Below are positions 26,001-38,470 of a stretch of 64,000 nt of DNA, in pieces. Both the position numbers and the translations under genes were made by a program. This DNA comes from Vitis vinifera (Eukaryota; Streptophyta; Magnoliopsida; Vitales; Vitaceae). The stretch lies in the NCBI RefSeq assembly GCF_030704535.1, contig NC_081817.1, positions 3,487,001-3,551,000 of the forward strand. The letters are read 5' to 3'. The notes beneath the pieces are model-generated. The model was not told the origin of the DNA and did no database searches. It saw only the letters and a program-made list of their open reading frames with translations. How positions within the stretch are numbered: position 1 is the stretch's first letter; every line of letters begins with the position of its first letter.

Positions 26001-26433
26001 CCCGGTACGGCGGCGAACTTTTCGGCCATGGAACGGCGGCGTCAGGTTTGCCGTCGAGCCAGACGTACCCGCGGCTGACGTTGGGTTTCCACCACAGTTC
26101 GCTATAGTGCCTGCGGTCCTTCCATGTGGCCACCGAACCCGCAATCCCGAATTGTACGTGCGATATGTTCGTTTCGCCGAGATTATCCCCGGAAATATAG
26201 TCGGTGGTTCCGTAGGGTCCGCCAGAATATTGGGCGGCGCCTTCCGGGAACGGAAACCACCGAGTTTGACCCGTGACAGCCGAGTAGAGAACAAGTGATA
26301 AGGAGGTGACAAGAAAAATCAGTACCGCACATCTGATAACCCGAAAGAGAATATCAGAAGGTTTTTCAATGGAAAACACAACAAAATTGCAAGCTTTGAA
26401 CGGGCCGTAACTGGGTTCACGAGCCTGAGACAT
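23098..26433 (-). CDS. DUF604 / Fringe-like glycosyltransferase (type II Golgi protein)
   Basis: Three exons on the minus strand, 25582-26433, 23425-23970 and 23098-23178 (1,479 nt, 492 aa), joined at phase-0 GT-AG sites. Residues 1-31 are cytosolic, about 32-52 form one membrane anchor, and the rest should be lumenal, the usual Golgi type II layout. HVQFGIAGS (92-100), KWW-like ELWWKP (112-117), the metal-binding GDDDT (184-188) in FVMGDDDTVFF, and GGGGFAVSY are hallmarks of the DUF604 family, related to Fringe and beta-1,3-galactosyltransferases (GT31-like). The C-terminal APRRQC (467-472) is the family's conserved end motif, which supports the short third exon. Acceptor sugar and product are unknown. 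Length is typical for the family. The ATG at 26433 is the first in frame after an upstream TATA-like site. Confidence 0.85.
24117..24345. mobile_element. MITE in intron 1 of the glycosyltransferase gene
   Basis: The left end is GGGGTGTTTCATTACTTAA and the right end is TTTACCAAAACATT. AACTTAAA / TTTAAGTT phrases recur in both orientations, as in the element at 10216-10650. It lies within the 1,611-bp intron 23971-25581. No target duplication was resolved. Confidence 0.45.
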
Positions 26434-26482
26434 CCCGAAAACCTCGGCAAAGTTCTACTTCTAATCAGCGAAGCGACCTGAG

Positions 26483-26488
26483 TTTATA
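26483..26488 (-). promoter_or_regulatory. TATA box candidate for the DUF604 gene
   Basis: The minus strand reads ATATTTATAAACTC, with TATAAA about 50 bp upstream of the ATG at 26433. No other TATA-like sequence is closer. This position implies a very short 5' leader. Confidence 0.4.
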
Positions 26489-27580
26489 AATATTAGCGTG
26501 GGGGAGAGGGAGTGCGCGTATAAAAAGAAGAGGATACGCATAAATAGTGAAATTTGCAGATACGAGAAATACAAAGATTTGATTTTTCGTAGATGGTAAC
26601 TCCCATTGATTTGACAAATTCTCATATCGACATCCCAAACGCTGCTTTAACATCTGTCTATACATTTTTTATCTTCTTATACATTTTGTTAATATAATTT
26701 AACTAAAACATCAATCAAAATTTCTAATTTTAATATTAAATTATTTGTTTCTTAATAAAAAAATTAAATGGAAATTTTTGTTTTATATCAAGTTAATTTC
26801 ATTTTTTTTTTTTTTAAATTCTGGGTTCTGGAACGTAAGCATGTTTGCTTGGGCTTGTCGGCCAGGCCCAACACCTAGATTAGCCCAATAAAATTACTAG
26901 ATATGATTGGGGTTTTTCCTTTAAGGTCTTCGCACTGCCATTTTGGGCCTGGATGAATCAGGCCTGTTTTAGGCCTTTAGTTTATGCGTTTTTGTTAAGC
27001 CTTTAGGCCCATGAAAACGATCTGATTATTAGAGCCCATCTCGCAAAATTTAGAACTAAAATTTTAATTTCCTCCTGGGGATTTTTTTTTTTTTTTTTTT
27101 TGGGTAAAAGTTCTTTCTATGCCTTAGAAATTAAGAATTTGTTTGATAACTGTTTTCAAAAACATTTTTAAAAAATTGTTCTTTAATATTTTATAAAACA
27201 AAAATCCGTTTGAAAACCTATAATGTTTTTAACATATTTTTAAATATATTTTAAAAATATTTTTTATGTCTAATATTTTATTTTTAATCATTATATATAT
27301 TTGTATAATTATTTTCTAAAATAACCTTAGAAAACAACTAAAAAGCTTATTTATTTCATAGAAGAAATGCAAAATATTTTCACATTGAAGCAGTTGGGAC
27401 TTGACCCCAGCCTCTCATATGAAGAAAACCAAGGGTGGCCACCGAAGCATTTATGATTTTGTTTTAAAGAACGTTGCATAAATCTATATAATGCAATCTT
27501 GGGGGCATTTTTTTTTAAATAATTTTTATTAGTTAAAACTCTTAAATAAACATAAATATTTTATTCCATATTTATTTTTA
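26489..27580. other. Intergenic DNA with a foldback-type MITE remnant
   Basis: About 27128-27350 carries GTTTGATAACTGTTTTCAAAAA and AAACAACTAAAAAG phrases common to small hAT-like MITEs of this window. Poly-T runs lie near 26805 and 27080. At 27380-27460 a tRNA B-box-like phrase is present without a convincing A box or fold. Confidence 0.35.
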
Positions 27581-27609
27581 TAATAATAAGTATGAAAATA
27601 ATATAAATA

Positions 27610-27649
<40 letters not shown>

Positions 27650-30600
27650 ATTTTTAATTTTAATAAAATATGAAAATACATTTATGTAGTTATGCTGACA
27701 TCACTATTAAACTAATAAATCATTAACTTTTTTTTTTAATTCAATGATACTTCTAATTCTAAAAATATTATTTTTGAAATGATTCACATACAATCCTATA
27801 GATATTATATGTATATATAATTATTTTTAATATTAATAAAATATAAAAATATATTTATGATGTTATGCTAACATCACTGTTCAACTAATAAATCATTAAA
27901 TTTTTTTTTTTTTATTCAATAATCCTTTGGATTTTAAAAACATTGATTTTATAATGACTCATATTCAATTATGTAGATATTATCCTCTCTAGTCCAAATG
28001 GTGCTTTTATAACTTTGAAAATACAGTAATTTTCTCACATATCCGATATAAGATATCACAAACAAACACTTCTCATATAGACACAACATTCTCATTATGT
28101 TTCACAAAATTTCATAGCCAAATAAACCCTTACATCATGATTGAGAATCAACTTTCATACTATTTTTAATGATTGACATCTAACCATATAAATATTATCC
28201 ATCCTAACCCCAATGAGAGTCATTATGACTTTAAAATGTATTTATAGAGTTAAGAGAGGTTTATATTTAGATAATACCATAAACTTTCTCCCCAATTTGA
28301 TGTAAGATATCATAACTTTTAAATGTATATGTTAGCCCAAGGGTTCTCCTAATCGGGTTTTGATGATAACAAACCATGGTTAAGTAACTAATTGGTTTAA
28401 TGTTTAAGAATCTCAGGTATAAACTCGAAAATTCATCAAAGGACCAAATGGATACAAGATCGAGACGCTTGGAAGACTTGAGATCATAGGAAATGAATGT
28501 AAGATGATAGCATGAGTGCACTTAGGATGTTCATACCTTTTCATGCATCTTAGAAAACTCGGTTTATTCTTTAAAACTTGATTTTCTTTAAAACCTGAGT
28601 TTTATCAAACATACCTTAGGCAAATTGATTCAAAAGTGGCATATTAATTCACCTAAAGACTTTGCCTAAGTGTTAGAAAAGAAATGAATCAAAAAATAGG
28701 TTTTTCGGGGCCAAAAAGGCTCAACCGGTCTAGACTAAGGCCAACCGGTCGACCGGTTGAAGTCGTCCGGTCGAGGACCGGTCGAGGAAGGGTAAAAACC
28801 TTCTCTCTCTCCCAATAGCCTTCTATTCCCGGTCGAGGTGATTCCTTTACCGGTCGAGGTCCGGTTAAGGTCCGGTCGAGGTCCGATCGAGGCAACGATA
28901 ACCTGTCATGCATTAAATGCTCCAACGGCTAGTGAATAGGTCGACCCCTAGCTCGACCGGACGAGGTTGCCTTTTGCTGTTTTTGACTCCCGAGCTTAGA
29001 AACCTATAATTTGAGAGCTCCACTTCATTTATGACTAAGAGAACAATTGCATTCAAAGCCTATCTACCTGTTCTTGATCAAAAAGCTCTCATTTCTTTCT
29101 TAGTGCATTAAACCATCACTTGCATATTCTTAGTGCACTCTTGTAAATCATCCTAGCTTTCTCTTGTACTTGAGTCATCCTTAAGCTAGGTTGAGAGTTT
29201 CATCTTTGTGTAAACTGAGTGTGAAAGCCTTCAAGTGGTTCAAATCTTGAAGAGAGTGTGTAAGAGCCCATTGGAGCCGGAATCCAAGTGTAAGAAGATT
29301 GAAAGCTTGATTGAAGCTTCAAGATTAGTAGAACCCTCACTCGGTTAGGAGATTGAGGAGAGTGGACGTAGGCAAGGAAGTGTCGAACCACTATAAACCC
29401 GAGTTTGAATTCTCTAACTTTATCTCTTTCCTTTATTTATTTTGTGCATATATTATTGTGTGGAAAAAGATTTTGAAAAACCCAATTCACCCCCCCTCCC
29501 ACCCCTTTTGGGTATTTTCCTTAATTATTCATAGCCTTTGTTTTATCAGTATATATCAATTTTCGTTGAAAAAATCCAAATTCAAATTACAACAATCATA
29601 TCAAGTGTTTTCAAAATATTAATTACAGCTTGGTCAATAGGATTAGATTAATCTTTATGTATACTATTCTGACATCAACATTTGACCTAGTTTTAAGATT
29701 ATTAATAGGTAAGAAAATGAATTGTCCCTAAAATTGTCAACAAGATTATTAATAAGTGTGAAAATAATATATATATATATAATTATTTTTATTTTTAATA
29801 AAATATGAAAATACATTTATGTTGTTATTCTGACATCACTATTAAACTAATAAATCATTAACTCTTTTTTTTTATTCAATGATACTTCTAATTCTAAAAA
29901 TATTAATTTTGAAATGATTCACATACAATCATATAGATATTATATGTATATATAATTATTTTTAATGTTAATAAAATATAAAAATACATTTATGATGTTA
30001 TGCTGACATCACTGTTCAACTAATAAATCATTAACTTTTTTTTTTATTCAATGATCCTTTGAATTATGAAAACATTGATTTTATAACGACTCATATTCAA
30101 TTATATAGATATTATCCCCTCTAATCCAAATGGAGCTTTTATGACTTTGAAATCCATGTTATATAATACAGTAATTTTCTCATATATCCGATATAAGATA
30201 TCACAAACAAACACTTCTCATACAAACACAATGTTCTTATTATGTTTCACAAAATTACATAGCCAAATAAACTCTTACATCATAGTCGAGAATTAACTTT
30301 CATACTATTTTTAATGACTGACATCTAACCGTATAGATATTATCCATCCTAAACCTAATAAGAGTTATTATGACTTTAAAACGTATTTATAGAGTTAAAA
30401 GGGATTTATATTTATATAACACCATAAACTTTCTCCTCTATTTGATGTAAGATATCATAACTTTCAAATGTATATATCAATTTTCGTTGAAAAAATCCAA
30501 ATTCTAGTTACAACAATCATATCAAGTGTTTTCAAAATATTAATTACAGCTTGGTCAATGGGGTTGGATTAATCTTAATGCATACTATTCTAACATCAAC

Positions 30601-30689
30601 ATTTGACTTAGTTTTAAGATTATTAATAGGTAAGAAAATGAATTGTCCCTAAAATTGTCAACAAGATTATTAATAAGTATGAAAATAAT

Positions 30690-30720
<31 letters not shown>

Positions 30721-31910
30721 TTTTAATTTTAATAAAATATAAAAATACATTTATGATGTTATGCTGACATCACTGTTCAACTAATAAATCATTAACTTTT
30801 TTTTTTATTCAATGATCCTTTAATTTCTAAAAACATTGTTTTTGTAACAACTCACATTCAATTTTATGACTTTTGAAACGCATGTTATATAATATAGTAA
30901 TTTTCTCACATATCCATGTCACAAACACCTTTCATGTAGATATAACGTTCTCATTATATCCTACAAAATTATGTGGTCAAATAAACCCCTACATCATGAT
31001 CGAGAATCAACTTTCATACTATTTTTAATGACTCGCATCTAACTGTATAGATATTATCTATCTTAAATTACATAAATCATTTATGTTGTTATGCTGACAT
31101 CACTATTCAACAAATAAATCATTAACTTTTTTATTTAATGATACTTCGAATTCTAAAAATATTATTTTTGAAACGATTCACATAGTATAGTATATATATA
31201 TAATTATTTTTTAATGTTAATAAAATATAAAAATACACTTATGATGTTATGCTGACATCACTTCAACTAATAAATCATTAACTTTTTTTTTTAATTCAAT
31301 GATCCTTTAAATTCTAAAAACATTGTTTTTGTAATGACTCTCATTCAATTGTGTAAATATTGTCCTATTTAGTCCAAAAAGAGCTTTTATGACTTTTGAA
31401 ACGCATGTTATATTGTATAATAATTTTCTCACATATCCATATCACAAACACATTTCATACAGATATAACGTTCTCATTATATCCTATAAAATTATGTGGT
31501 CAAATAAGCCCCTACATCACGGTCGAGAATCAACTTTAATACTATTTTTAATAACTTGCATCTAACCGTATAGATATTATCCATCTTAAACCCAATCGAA
31601 GTCATCATGACTTTAAAATGTATTTATAGAATTAAAGGGAGTTTATATTTATATAATACCAGAAACTTTATTCCCTATTTGATGTATGACATCATAACTT
31701 TCAAATATATATATATCAATTTTCGTTGAAAAAATCCAAATTCAAAGTTACAACAATCATATCAAGTATTTTGAAAATATTAATTACAACTTGGTCAATG
31801 GGATTGGATTAATCTTTACGCATGCATACTATTCTGACAGCAACATTTCACTTAGTTTCAAGATTATTAATAGGTAAGAAAATGAATTATCCGTAAAATT
31901 GTCAACATGA
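27581..31910. repeat. Tandem array of an AT-rich repeat unit of about 0.9 kb, interrupted by a solo LTR
   Basis: Unit boundaries are marked by ATTATTAATAAGT(A/G)TGAAAATAAT at about 27581, 29745 and 30665. Each unit carries two related sub-blocks around TGCTGACATCAC…AATAAATCATTAA, then two TTTAAAA/TCCGATATAAGATATCA blocks, then a tail beginning ATCAATTTTCGTTGAAAAAA and ending GAATTGTCCCTAAAATTG. Net unit length is about 945 bp (copy 1, without the LTR) and 920 bp (copy 2). The remainder (30665-31910) holds one partial and one complete copy. AT microsatellites start the copies (27615-27646, 29767-29782, 30690-30713). Confidence 0.7.
28330..29548 (+). mobile_element. Solo LTR, 1,219 bp, with perfect 5-bp target duplication
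   Basis: It starts TGTTAGCCCAAGGG and ends CTTTGTTTTATCA. Both sides carry GTATA (28325-28329 and 29549-29553). The empty site AAATGTATATATCAATTTTC is preserved in the neighbouring array copy near 30471, which proves the insertion. The 3' part has GTGTCGAACCACTATAAACC and a CACCCCCCCTCCC tract just before the end, as in Copia LTRs. No internal retroviral domain or second LTR lies nearby, so it is a recombination product. 28720-28960 is an unusual GC-rich block of repeated CCGGTCGAGG motifs. Confidence 0.85.
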
Positions 31911-34653
31911 TCATGCAAGAAAGTACGAAAAATTTCACAATTTTTTTTCTTAAAGGAAACAAAGCTTTACTTTTGCTGTAATGACTGTAGACTAAGAATT
32001 GATAGATTGATTCATTTCGAAAGTCAAAATAACGTGCGGTCTGTAGAAACATATTTTCCTTTTTGGCAAAGATGAAATGGGTGTAAAACTTGACGTGAAA
32101 ATCAGGAGAACCATCACTTGTTGAAACCCAGGCTTGTTTGTTTGGAAAGAAACCTATAGATTAAGAAAAATACCACCTTTTTCTTAATATTTATGTACTA
32201 TATTTTGTGGAAGTCCATAATTTTAAGGTTTATTTCATTAAAATATATAAAATCATATACCTAAATGGATGACTTTTTTTTTTTTTTTAATAATTTTTCC
32301 AAGAATATGTCAAACCTAAAATCAATCTTCATACTCCACAAAACCGTTAGATGAATTCCCTACGCTAACTTCATAATTTGCTCATACTGACCTCATTGGC
32401 TCATTCTAATTTCTATTACCTACCCCATCACACAAGTTGAGAAGAACAAGACGATTTGGGATGAAGCTATGAAAATAAGACAATTTTGCTAGTTTTTTTT
32501 TTTCATTTATAGTATCGGTTCAGTATGGGCATTAATGAAAGGGAATCCGCCCTATGAAGTAGTCTCAAGTCTCAAAGGACTCCTACCATTGGTATTTTAT
32601 TAGGGTCACCCTCATGATTTTCCAATGCTGTGTACCTGGGCATTATAGCATGCATAAAGGGCCTGCATTCAACCGGCGTTAGTCATCAATGACAAATTTT
32701 TTATACCATCTGGCGAGCCCTTCCACCATTTGGATGAGTTCTACTTCAACATTCAATAATTGAGATGGGGATTGTGTCTTAGTTTCTAGATGTTGCATGT
32801 CCCTTGATTGCTCTTCCATTAATTATATGTCCTATTCACCAAAATATTCACATGATTTGCCTTGTAAAAATGCAAGATTTGTGGTAGGTGGCTCCACTGG
32901 CCCTAAGTATATATTATTTCTAGGACCCTCTCAGGCTCTAGTCCTTTCACACCATTAAAAACTGTACCAAAAGAACCATTCAAATTAATCTGCCACAGGC
33001 TTGAATCATAGATTGACTCATGCTTCAACTGGGTCGTCATCCATTTGAGCCAGTTTTCTTATCAAATAATAATAATATAAGGTCACTACAATGCCCACCC
33101 CCAACCCATTATTTTGTAGGGTGCCTCACACTACACGTCCGACCGGCCTTTGAAAAAACTAAATAAAAAAATATAAAAATTTTAACACGATCAATATATT
33201 TTTAATAAATATAACATAATTAAATATATAATGAAGATAAATTTGATCCCAATGATTCAATAAGAAATTTAATTAGTTACGTTTCGAACGAAAAATAATA
33301 AAATTAATTCGGGTTTCACAATTTAACACTCTTAACCAAAGGATTTTTCTGGACCCAAGAGGAAAAATGAGGGGAGGGTAGTTGCAGGTCATGGTCACGG
33401 GGTATATACCCAATGATATAATAACAAACTGACACCATTAATTATTGACTTAGAGAAAGAAACTGAATGCCTTATTTGACTTGTTAAATCGATGTGATCT
33501 CAGAGATTCTCAACACGTTCACTACACGTACAAAAAGAACAATTTTGAAGTGATCAAATAATCAGTGAGGTCGAGCCTTTTTCATATTTGTTTATGCATT
33601 CACAACCAAACGGAAAGATTAATGGAGCCTTTGCAGTTCGAAGCACTCATCTGTCTGCCTGCTAAGCAAGTGGAAGGTTTAACAAATGACAATCACCTTT
33701 TGGATTCTTCTTCCTATTATTAAATTCTGCTGCTGTTTGTGCTTATCCTATTCCCACTCATACATGTTTTGACTCCTACTGTCCTATACCAAGAAAAATG
33801 ATCAAAATTTTAAAATTGTTCTTAGAATAATCTCTGATAATTAAATCCAATAATATTAAAAGTATATATATAACAAAGTTATAAAAATAAGCATTATTAT
33901 TTTGTTATAGTATCAATTTTGTACATATCGAAAAATAAGATTAATGCACACTAAATCAAGTTTTGATATCACATCGAATTATCGATTTTTTAAAACATTT
34001 AAATTTATAGCATTTGGATGCACTACTATAGTTCTTAACAGTTTTATAGTTATGATTAGTTCAATCATACTTTTCGTGTTTGCACAATTCAACTTTCATT
34101 AGATACTTTCAAAGATTTGATTGGTATTTTAGTGTTGCCGATTTGATACGTTAAAATTTTTCTAAAAATGAATATTCGATCATCTTTTGTATTGAAATTA
34201 AAATGTGTCCCATCCTCAATTCACATATGCAAGTGGACTTGATTGCATTTATGAGTTTGAATGGATTGATGGATGATAATGGGACCCAGGAAGACATTGC
34301 CCCAAAAAAAACACTCGGAATGGTGTCTCCACCGCAAACCAGCTAAAAACCAAGAGGGTGGATTCACTACAAGAGTCAAACCCGAGCGACCGTATAATTT
34401 TTCACGTAGTCACGTAGCAAAACCCAACCCGAAAAGTAAGCAAGAAGACTTTTTCCGCTGAACTTTTCCTCAGCCTCATAGATTCTCTAGTTGTTTTCAT
34501 GGTTTTTCAATTTTGAATATTGAGATGCCCTCCTAGTCCACTACATAGCTATACATCTCTCTTCTCCACCCTCCACTCCCTTTAAATTAAGCTTCTCTCA
34601 AGCCCATCTCTTACTCCCAACTCCTTTTCTCCATCTCTGCTGCTTGGAAATAA
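31911..34653. other. Intergenic DNA upstream of the zinc-finger gene
   Basis: No coding frame of family character. Poly-T runs lie at 32274-32288 and 32494-32503. The frame at 34273-34461 lacks domain features and was not called. 34555-34640 is pyrimidine-rich and is the likely promoter and leader of the next gene; the AT-rich CTTTAAATTAAG near 34579 is the only weak TATA-like sequence. Confidence 0.4.
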
Positions 34654-35502
34654 ATGGGGCAAGCTCAGTACCTCATGTTGATGAACAAGAAACATATTCT
34701 GAATTCCCATTGTCAAGCACCGATGAGCTTGTTCAACGATTCGTGGGAAGAACAAGCTTTCGCAGAAGATGCTGCAGGAGCTCTTGGACTTGGAGGATGC
34801 ATATGGCCTCCCAGATCGTATTCATGTAGTTTCTGTAGAAGAGAATTTAAGTCTGCTCAAGCCTTAGGTGGTCACATGAATATCCATAGGAGGGATAGAG
34901 CTAGGCTCAAACAGTCTCTTAGTCCCCACAATGAAACTGACCTTCATAGTCAAAATCATGGTTCTCACAAACCTGACTCCAATCCCGGGCCCGGTTTTCT
35001 TTCATCACCTCTCTCTCCTTCTAGGGTTTCAGCTTTATCGACTCTGGAGAGTTTTAGTGAGCATAGCTTTGTCTCTCCACCTTATTCCTCTTCTATTCTC
35101 CAAGGACACCCAAAGGGATCTTCTTGTTCTTCCCCTCCAACTTGGTCTGATTCCGTGGCAGTCACACTCCTCAGTATCTCAGATTCAAAAGCTGAATTAC
35201 AAAAGAATCAAACAAAAGAAGAATCTGCAATCCAGAGCCATGAGGGTAGTACAGTGCAAACTGATTTATCTGTGAGCTTGAATTCAGTTTCTCGTCGAAA
35301 TCGATCAACTGGCTCCGATGATGATGAAGCCACTGTCGGCTTTAAAAGACCTAAAACTGCTGTTTTGTCACTGCCGTTCTTCCTTAACCCTTGTCCACAA
35401 CAAAGGCATCCTCTCCAACCAGAAGTACTTGGACCCAAACCTAGCTCCATGGAGGACATTGATCTTGAGCTTAGGCTTGGTGATCTGCCAAAGGTGAAGT
35501 AG
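34654..35502 (+). CDS. SUPERMAN/ZFP10-like single C2H2 zinc-finger transcriptional repressor
   Basis: Single-exon 282-aa protein. Residues 30-53 ([23 protein letters not shown]) are the conserved N-terminal block of the SUPERMAN / ZFP10 / ZFP11 / RABBIT EARS group. The one zinc finger uses C58, C61, H74 and H78 and contains the plant-specific QALGGH (69-74), which contacts DNA. A basic stretch RRDRARLK follows. The middle (90-240) is Ser/Pro-rich and low in complexity, and KRPK near 235 may help nuclear import. The C-terminus has an EAR repression motif, LELRL at 271-275, expected to recruit TOPLESS-type co-repressors. Such proteins act in the nucleus in organ-boundary and growth control. No introns, as usual for this family. 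The ATG at 34654 fits the conserved (M)xQAxY start. The closest paralog cannot be fixed without alignment. Confidence 0.9.
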   Translation: MGQAQYLMLMNKKHILNSHCQAPMSLFNDSWEEQAFAEDAAGALGLGGCIWPPRSYSCSFCRREFKSAQALGGHMNIHRRDRARLKQSLSPHNETDLHSQNHGSHKPDSNPGPGFLSSPLSPSRVSALSTLESFSEHSFVSPPYSSSILQGHPKGSSCSSPPTWSDSVAVTLLSISDSKAELQKNQTKEESAIQSHEGSTVQTDLSVSLNSVSRRNRSTGSDDDEATVGFKRPKTAVLSLPFFLNPCPQQRHPLQPEVLGPKPSSMEDIDLELRLGDLPKVK

Positions 35503-38381
35503 GCTGCAGTCTTTCTTTCTCAAGAAATTTATGTTTCGTTTTTATTTTTCTTTTCCCCCTTTCCTATGGGAAATTAGCAAAGGCCTTGTGGCAATCCATT
35601 GGAATTTGAATATAGAATGAAAAGCTCAGTCTTCCAAATATGTTGCACTTTCATTTGCATGCATCTCAGTTTATTTTCTCTCTATTTCACCGGGATAAGG
35701 CGATCATACAAGCATAAGGTGTGGAGGAGATTGGAATGATAGACCTTTTAGTTCAGTTCCATTTTCAAACGAAAAATGATGATCAAGTATATAACTTCAG
35801 AATGACAATCAAGTATAAAGAGTCCTAGTCTTGTAAACTGACTATAGTATTAGCGATGGTGAGGATGGAGTCACAAATAAAGATTAGAGGCGTTTTGCCC
35901 TTGTGTCTTGTCAGAATGATTTTGCCAGTGAGCAAAGCATTTTCCATCTGGGGGTGTGATTCACCTATTTAGATATACTAAAGATAATGACAGACATACT
36001 TTCTTCAGAAATTAGATCCATCCATCACTGAGGTGCAGGAACACATTTGTCTCTGAAGTTGTAAGAAAATCAATAACCCTCTTACACACTCTGAATTACC
36101 ATTAGTTGCAGGCTCAACCAGAGAGAGATCACAGAACAGATTGGAAATCAATTCAGCCACATCCCAAAAGGACATACAGTAAGGGAAGTATCACTACATG
36201 GGGTTCCCACTTCACATGTACCGTCTCCTAGACCTCTAAAAGTCCACCAATAATTCAAAGAAATTAATAAATGAGAAGGCTTCTACGCTTCTCCTACCCG
36301 AAATTTCTCTATCTCCCTCTCCAAAAAAAATGCCACCAACTACGCGGACTCAATTTAATTAAGAATTACTCTCAAGAACATTTATTTAATTAATTTGTCA
36401 CAGAGACAAGTCTCTCACATCATTGGCACTGTTTCACGCGTCTTTTGTTTTTACTCTTGTACGTGCTACAAACGATAGCTATTTCATGTCTCCACAACCA
36501 ACCCAAGAAGCCCACATGCAATAGCCAAAAAATTCGAAACCCTATACCTACACCCTTATAGGTATATTAGTGCACCGAAGGTTCCTGAAAACACACGGTG
36601 ATCATCTCCTAGGTGTTGTTTTTTAACCTTTCTTTATAAGGAAAACTGATGAAACATCGCTTTGACTTATTGAGTTCGCAGAAAAACCGATACAAAGCTG
36701 TAAATGGGAGGGAATTTATGTTACCCAACAAAATATTTTCCATTAAAAGGATGGGAATTGAGGACTGATTTGATGCTTTGAGATGATTGCAGAGGTGGGT
36801 TCTTTGCCTTATATGCAAGGAGGGAGAGAGGGGAAATAAGGTAGCTGACGTTGGTTTCTATGAAGTGCCTCGTTTGTGCAAGTGACCTTAAAGTGGACTG
36901 GTGGGTTTTTGTCTGGTACAGGGTCATTGAGTTGGGTCGTTTGTCCCTGTAACAGCTAGCGAGGTCTGACTCCTCTGTGGGGGGTGAGGTTTAAGGTACT
37001 GCAGTGACAGTGGTAGCCAGACTTGCACATGGGAATGAAATGTCTGTTTCTTAGCTTATTTTCAGAGATTCATTACAGATGATCAGAAGAGAATAAGAGC
37101 TCTTGTGTGGGTTTCTTTGTTTAGTGTGTTTTCTGAGAACTTTCGACATGGGGAAAGCCTCCTCCAATCCTCCTCCACATGCAATGTGATTGGAACTAAT
37201 CTTAATTTTAATGACTTGTTAATTTCTAGCATTTTATTGGACAATATTGATGAAAGTGAATTCCCTTGCACAGCTTTTTCAACACATCTGAAGGCATGAC
37301 TTGTGACTTTTTACAAAGTTAGATATGCCCATAAAGAGGGCTTTGAATAGAGTTAGTATCTTAACTAATACTATCTCTTTATTTGAGGAAGAAGACATTA
37401 ATTTCAATTATTTCGCTATAGTCAATGTATACAATAAAGTTAGGCATACAAAAAAATCAATGTTTGATTTATTACCATAATCTAAGACCTTTGTTTGATA
37501 AAAGCATGTGTTAAAATGTACATTAAACATATGGATCTCAATTGTTCAACTTGTCCAACTTCTTAAGATGATTCATAAGCTTAACCATACTTCAATCCTT
37601 GACTTTTTTTTTTCTTTTTTGTTCTTTACTCAAAGTTGGAAGTAATCTTCCAAGCCTATCTACATCAATTTTGAATCATAATACTTAAGTGCTATCAGCA
37701 CATGACAAATAATCCATATTATTTATGGTCTATACAATACAATAATATATATATATATATATAGATGAGTGTCAGTATGATAAGAGTCTACAACGGTCTA
37801 ATCAGCAGGTTAAATTAAACTTTTTATGGACCAAAGCAATCATCGCCAGAATTGGAATGTACGAAACCATTGCTGCAGGGAACTGGGCAGGCTGAACTTT
37901 GACATGTAGGCCTAGGGCATGGGCCCCAATCTGAAGCCCATCCTTGATCAAAATAAAAGGGCAAGGGTTGTTGCCTGTTGGCGTTGTTTGATAAAATATC
38001 AGGGAAAAGTAAGTTATGGGCCTTATGGCACCTGTTTTTTGACCTTTCATGGCCTCGTTTTATGGAAATCCAAATCAGGGCCCAATTTTAAAAAAGGTAA
38101 GATTATCTACGGATAGAGCCACAAAATAAAGATAAAATTGTAAATCTAACCTACCACTTTTCTTCATCCAAAAAAATAGTCATTTTGGACAAAAATATCC
38201 CTATCTTTTTTTTTAAACACATATATAAATAATGAAAATGTTGAAAGGTACTTATATTAAAATTAGGCAACTCTTTAAATTAAAAAAAATAAGATATAAT
38301 TTTATAAATTTGAGATTTTTTTATTCCTTTTAATAATTATTTCTAATGAGGTGGATTAGAGGGAATACAAATAAGAATATA
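35503..38381. other. Intergenic DNA
   Basis: 3' flank of the zinc-finger gene, then DNA with short unconserved frames only. 36600-37300 is less AT-rich but has no recognisable domain in any frame. A TA microsatellite lies at 37745-37762. Confidence 0.4.
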
Positions 38382-38470
38382 TTTGATAGTGATTTTAAAA
38401 AACGTTTTTAATCTTTCTAACACTTAAATGTTAAAAAGATTAGAAGTACTTCTTAAAATCACTATCAAAC
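38382..38470. repeat. Short foldback (hairpin) element
   Basis: TTTGATAGTGATTTTAAAAA… at the left is mirrored by …CTTAAAATCACTATCAAAC at the right, with inner complementary arms TTTTTAATCTTTCTAACA / TGTTAAAAAGATTAGAAG. Nearly the whole 89 bp pairs into one hairpin with a small loop near 38425. It is probably a minimal MITE; no coding capacity. Confidence 0.6.

Noticed and set aside
25899-26312. 137-codon minus-strand frame
   Set aside because: Shifted frame inside exon 1 of the DUF604 gene; GC-rich coding DNA gives open alternative frames.
27380-27460. tRNA-like B-box phrase (minus strand GGGGTCAAGTCCC)
   Set aside because: No acceptor stem, anticodon arm or clear A box; no target duplication for a SINE. 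Left as background.
27615-27646. AT dinucleotide runs (also 30690-30713, 56880-56897, 57289-57304, 37745-37762)
   Set aside because: Ordinary microsatellites; noted for completeness but with no separate meaning.
34273-34461. 62-codon frame upstream of the zinc-finger gene
   Set aside because: No domain, no conserved start context, and 192 bp upstream of the confident start; likely chance.
36600-37300. Cluster of short frames in less AT-rich DNA
   Set aside because: Frames overlap on both strands, none longer than about 70 codons, none with a recognisable motif.
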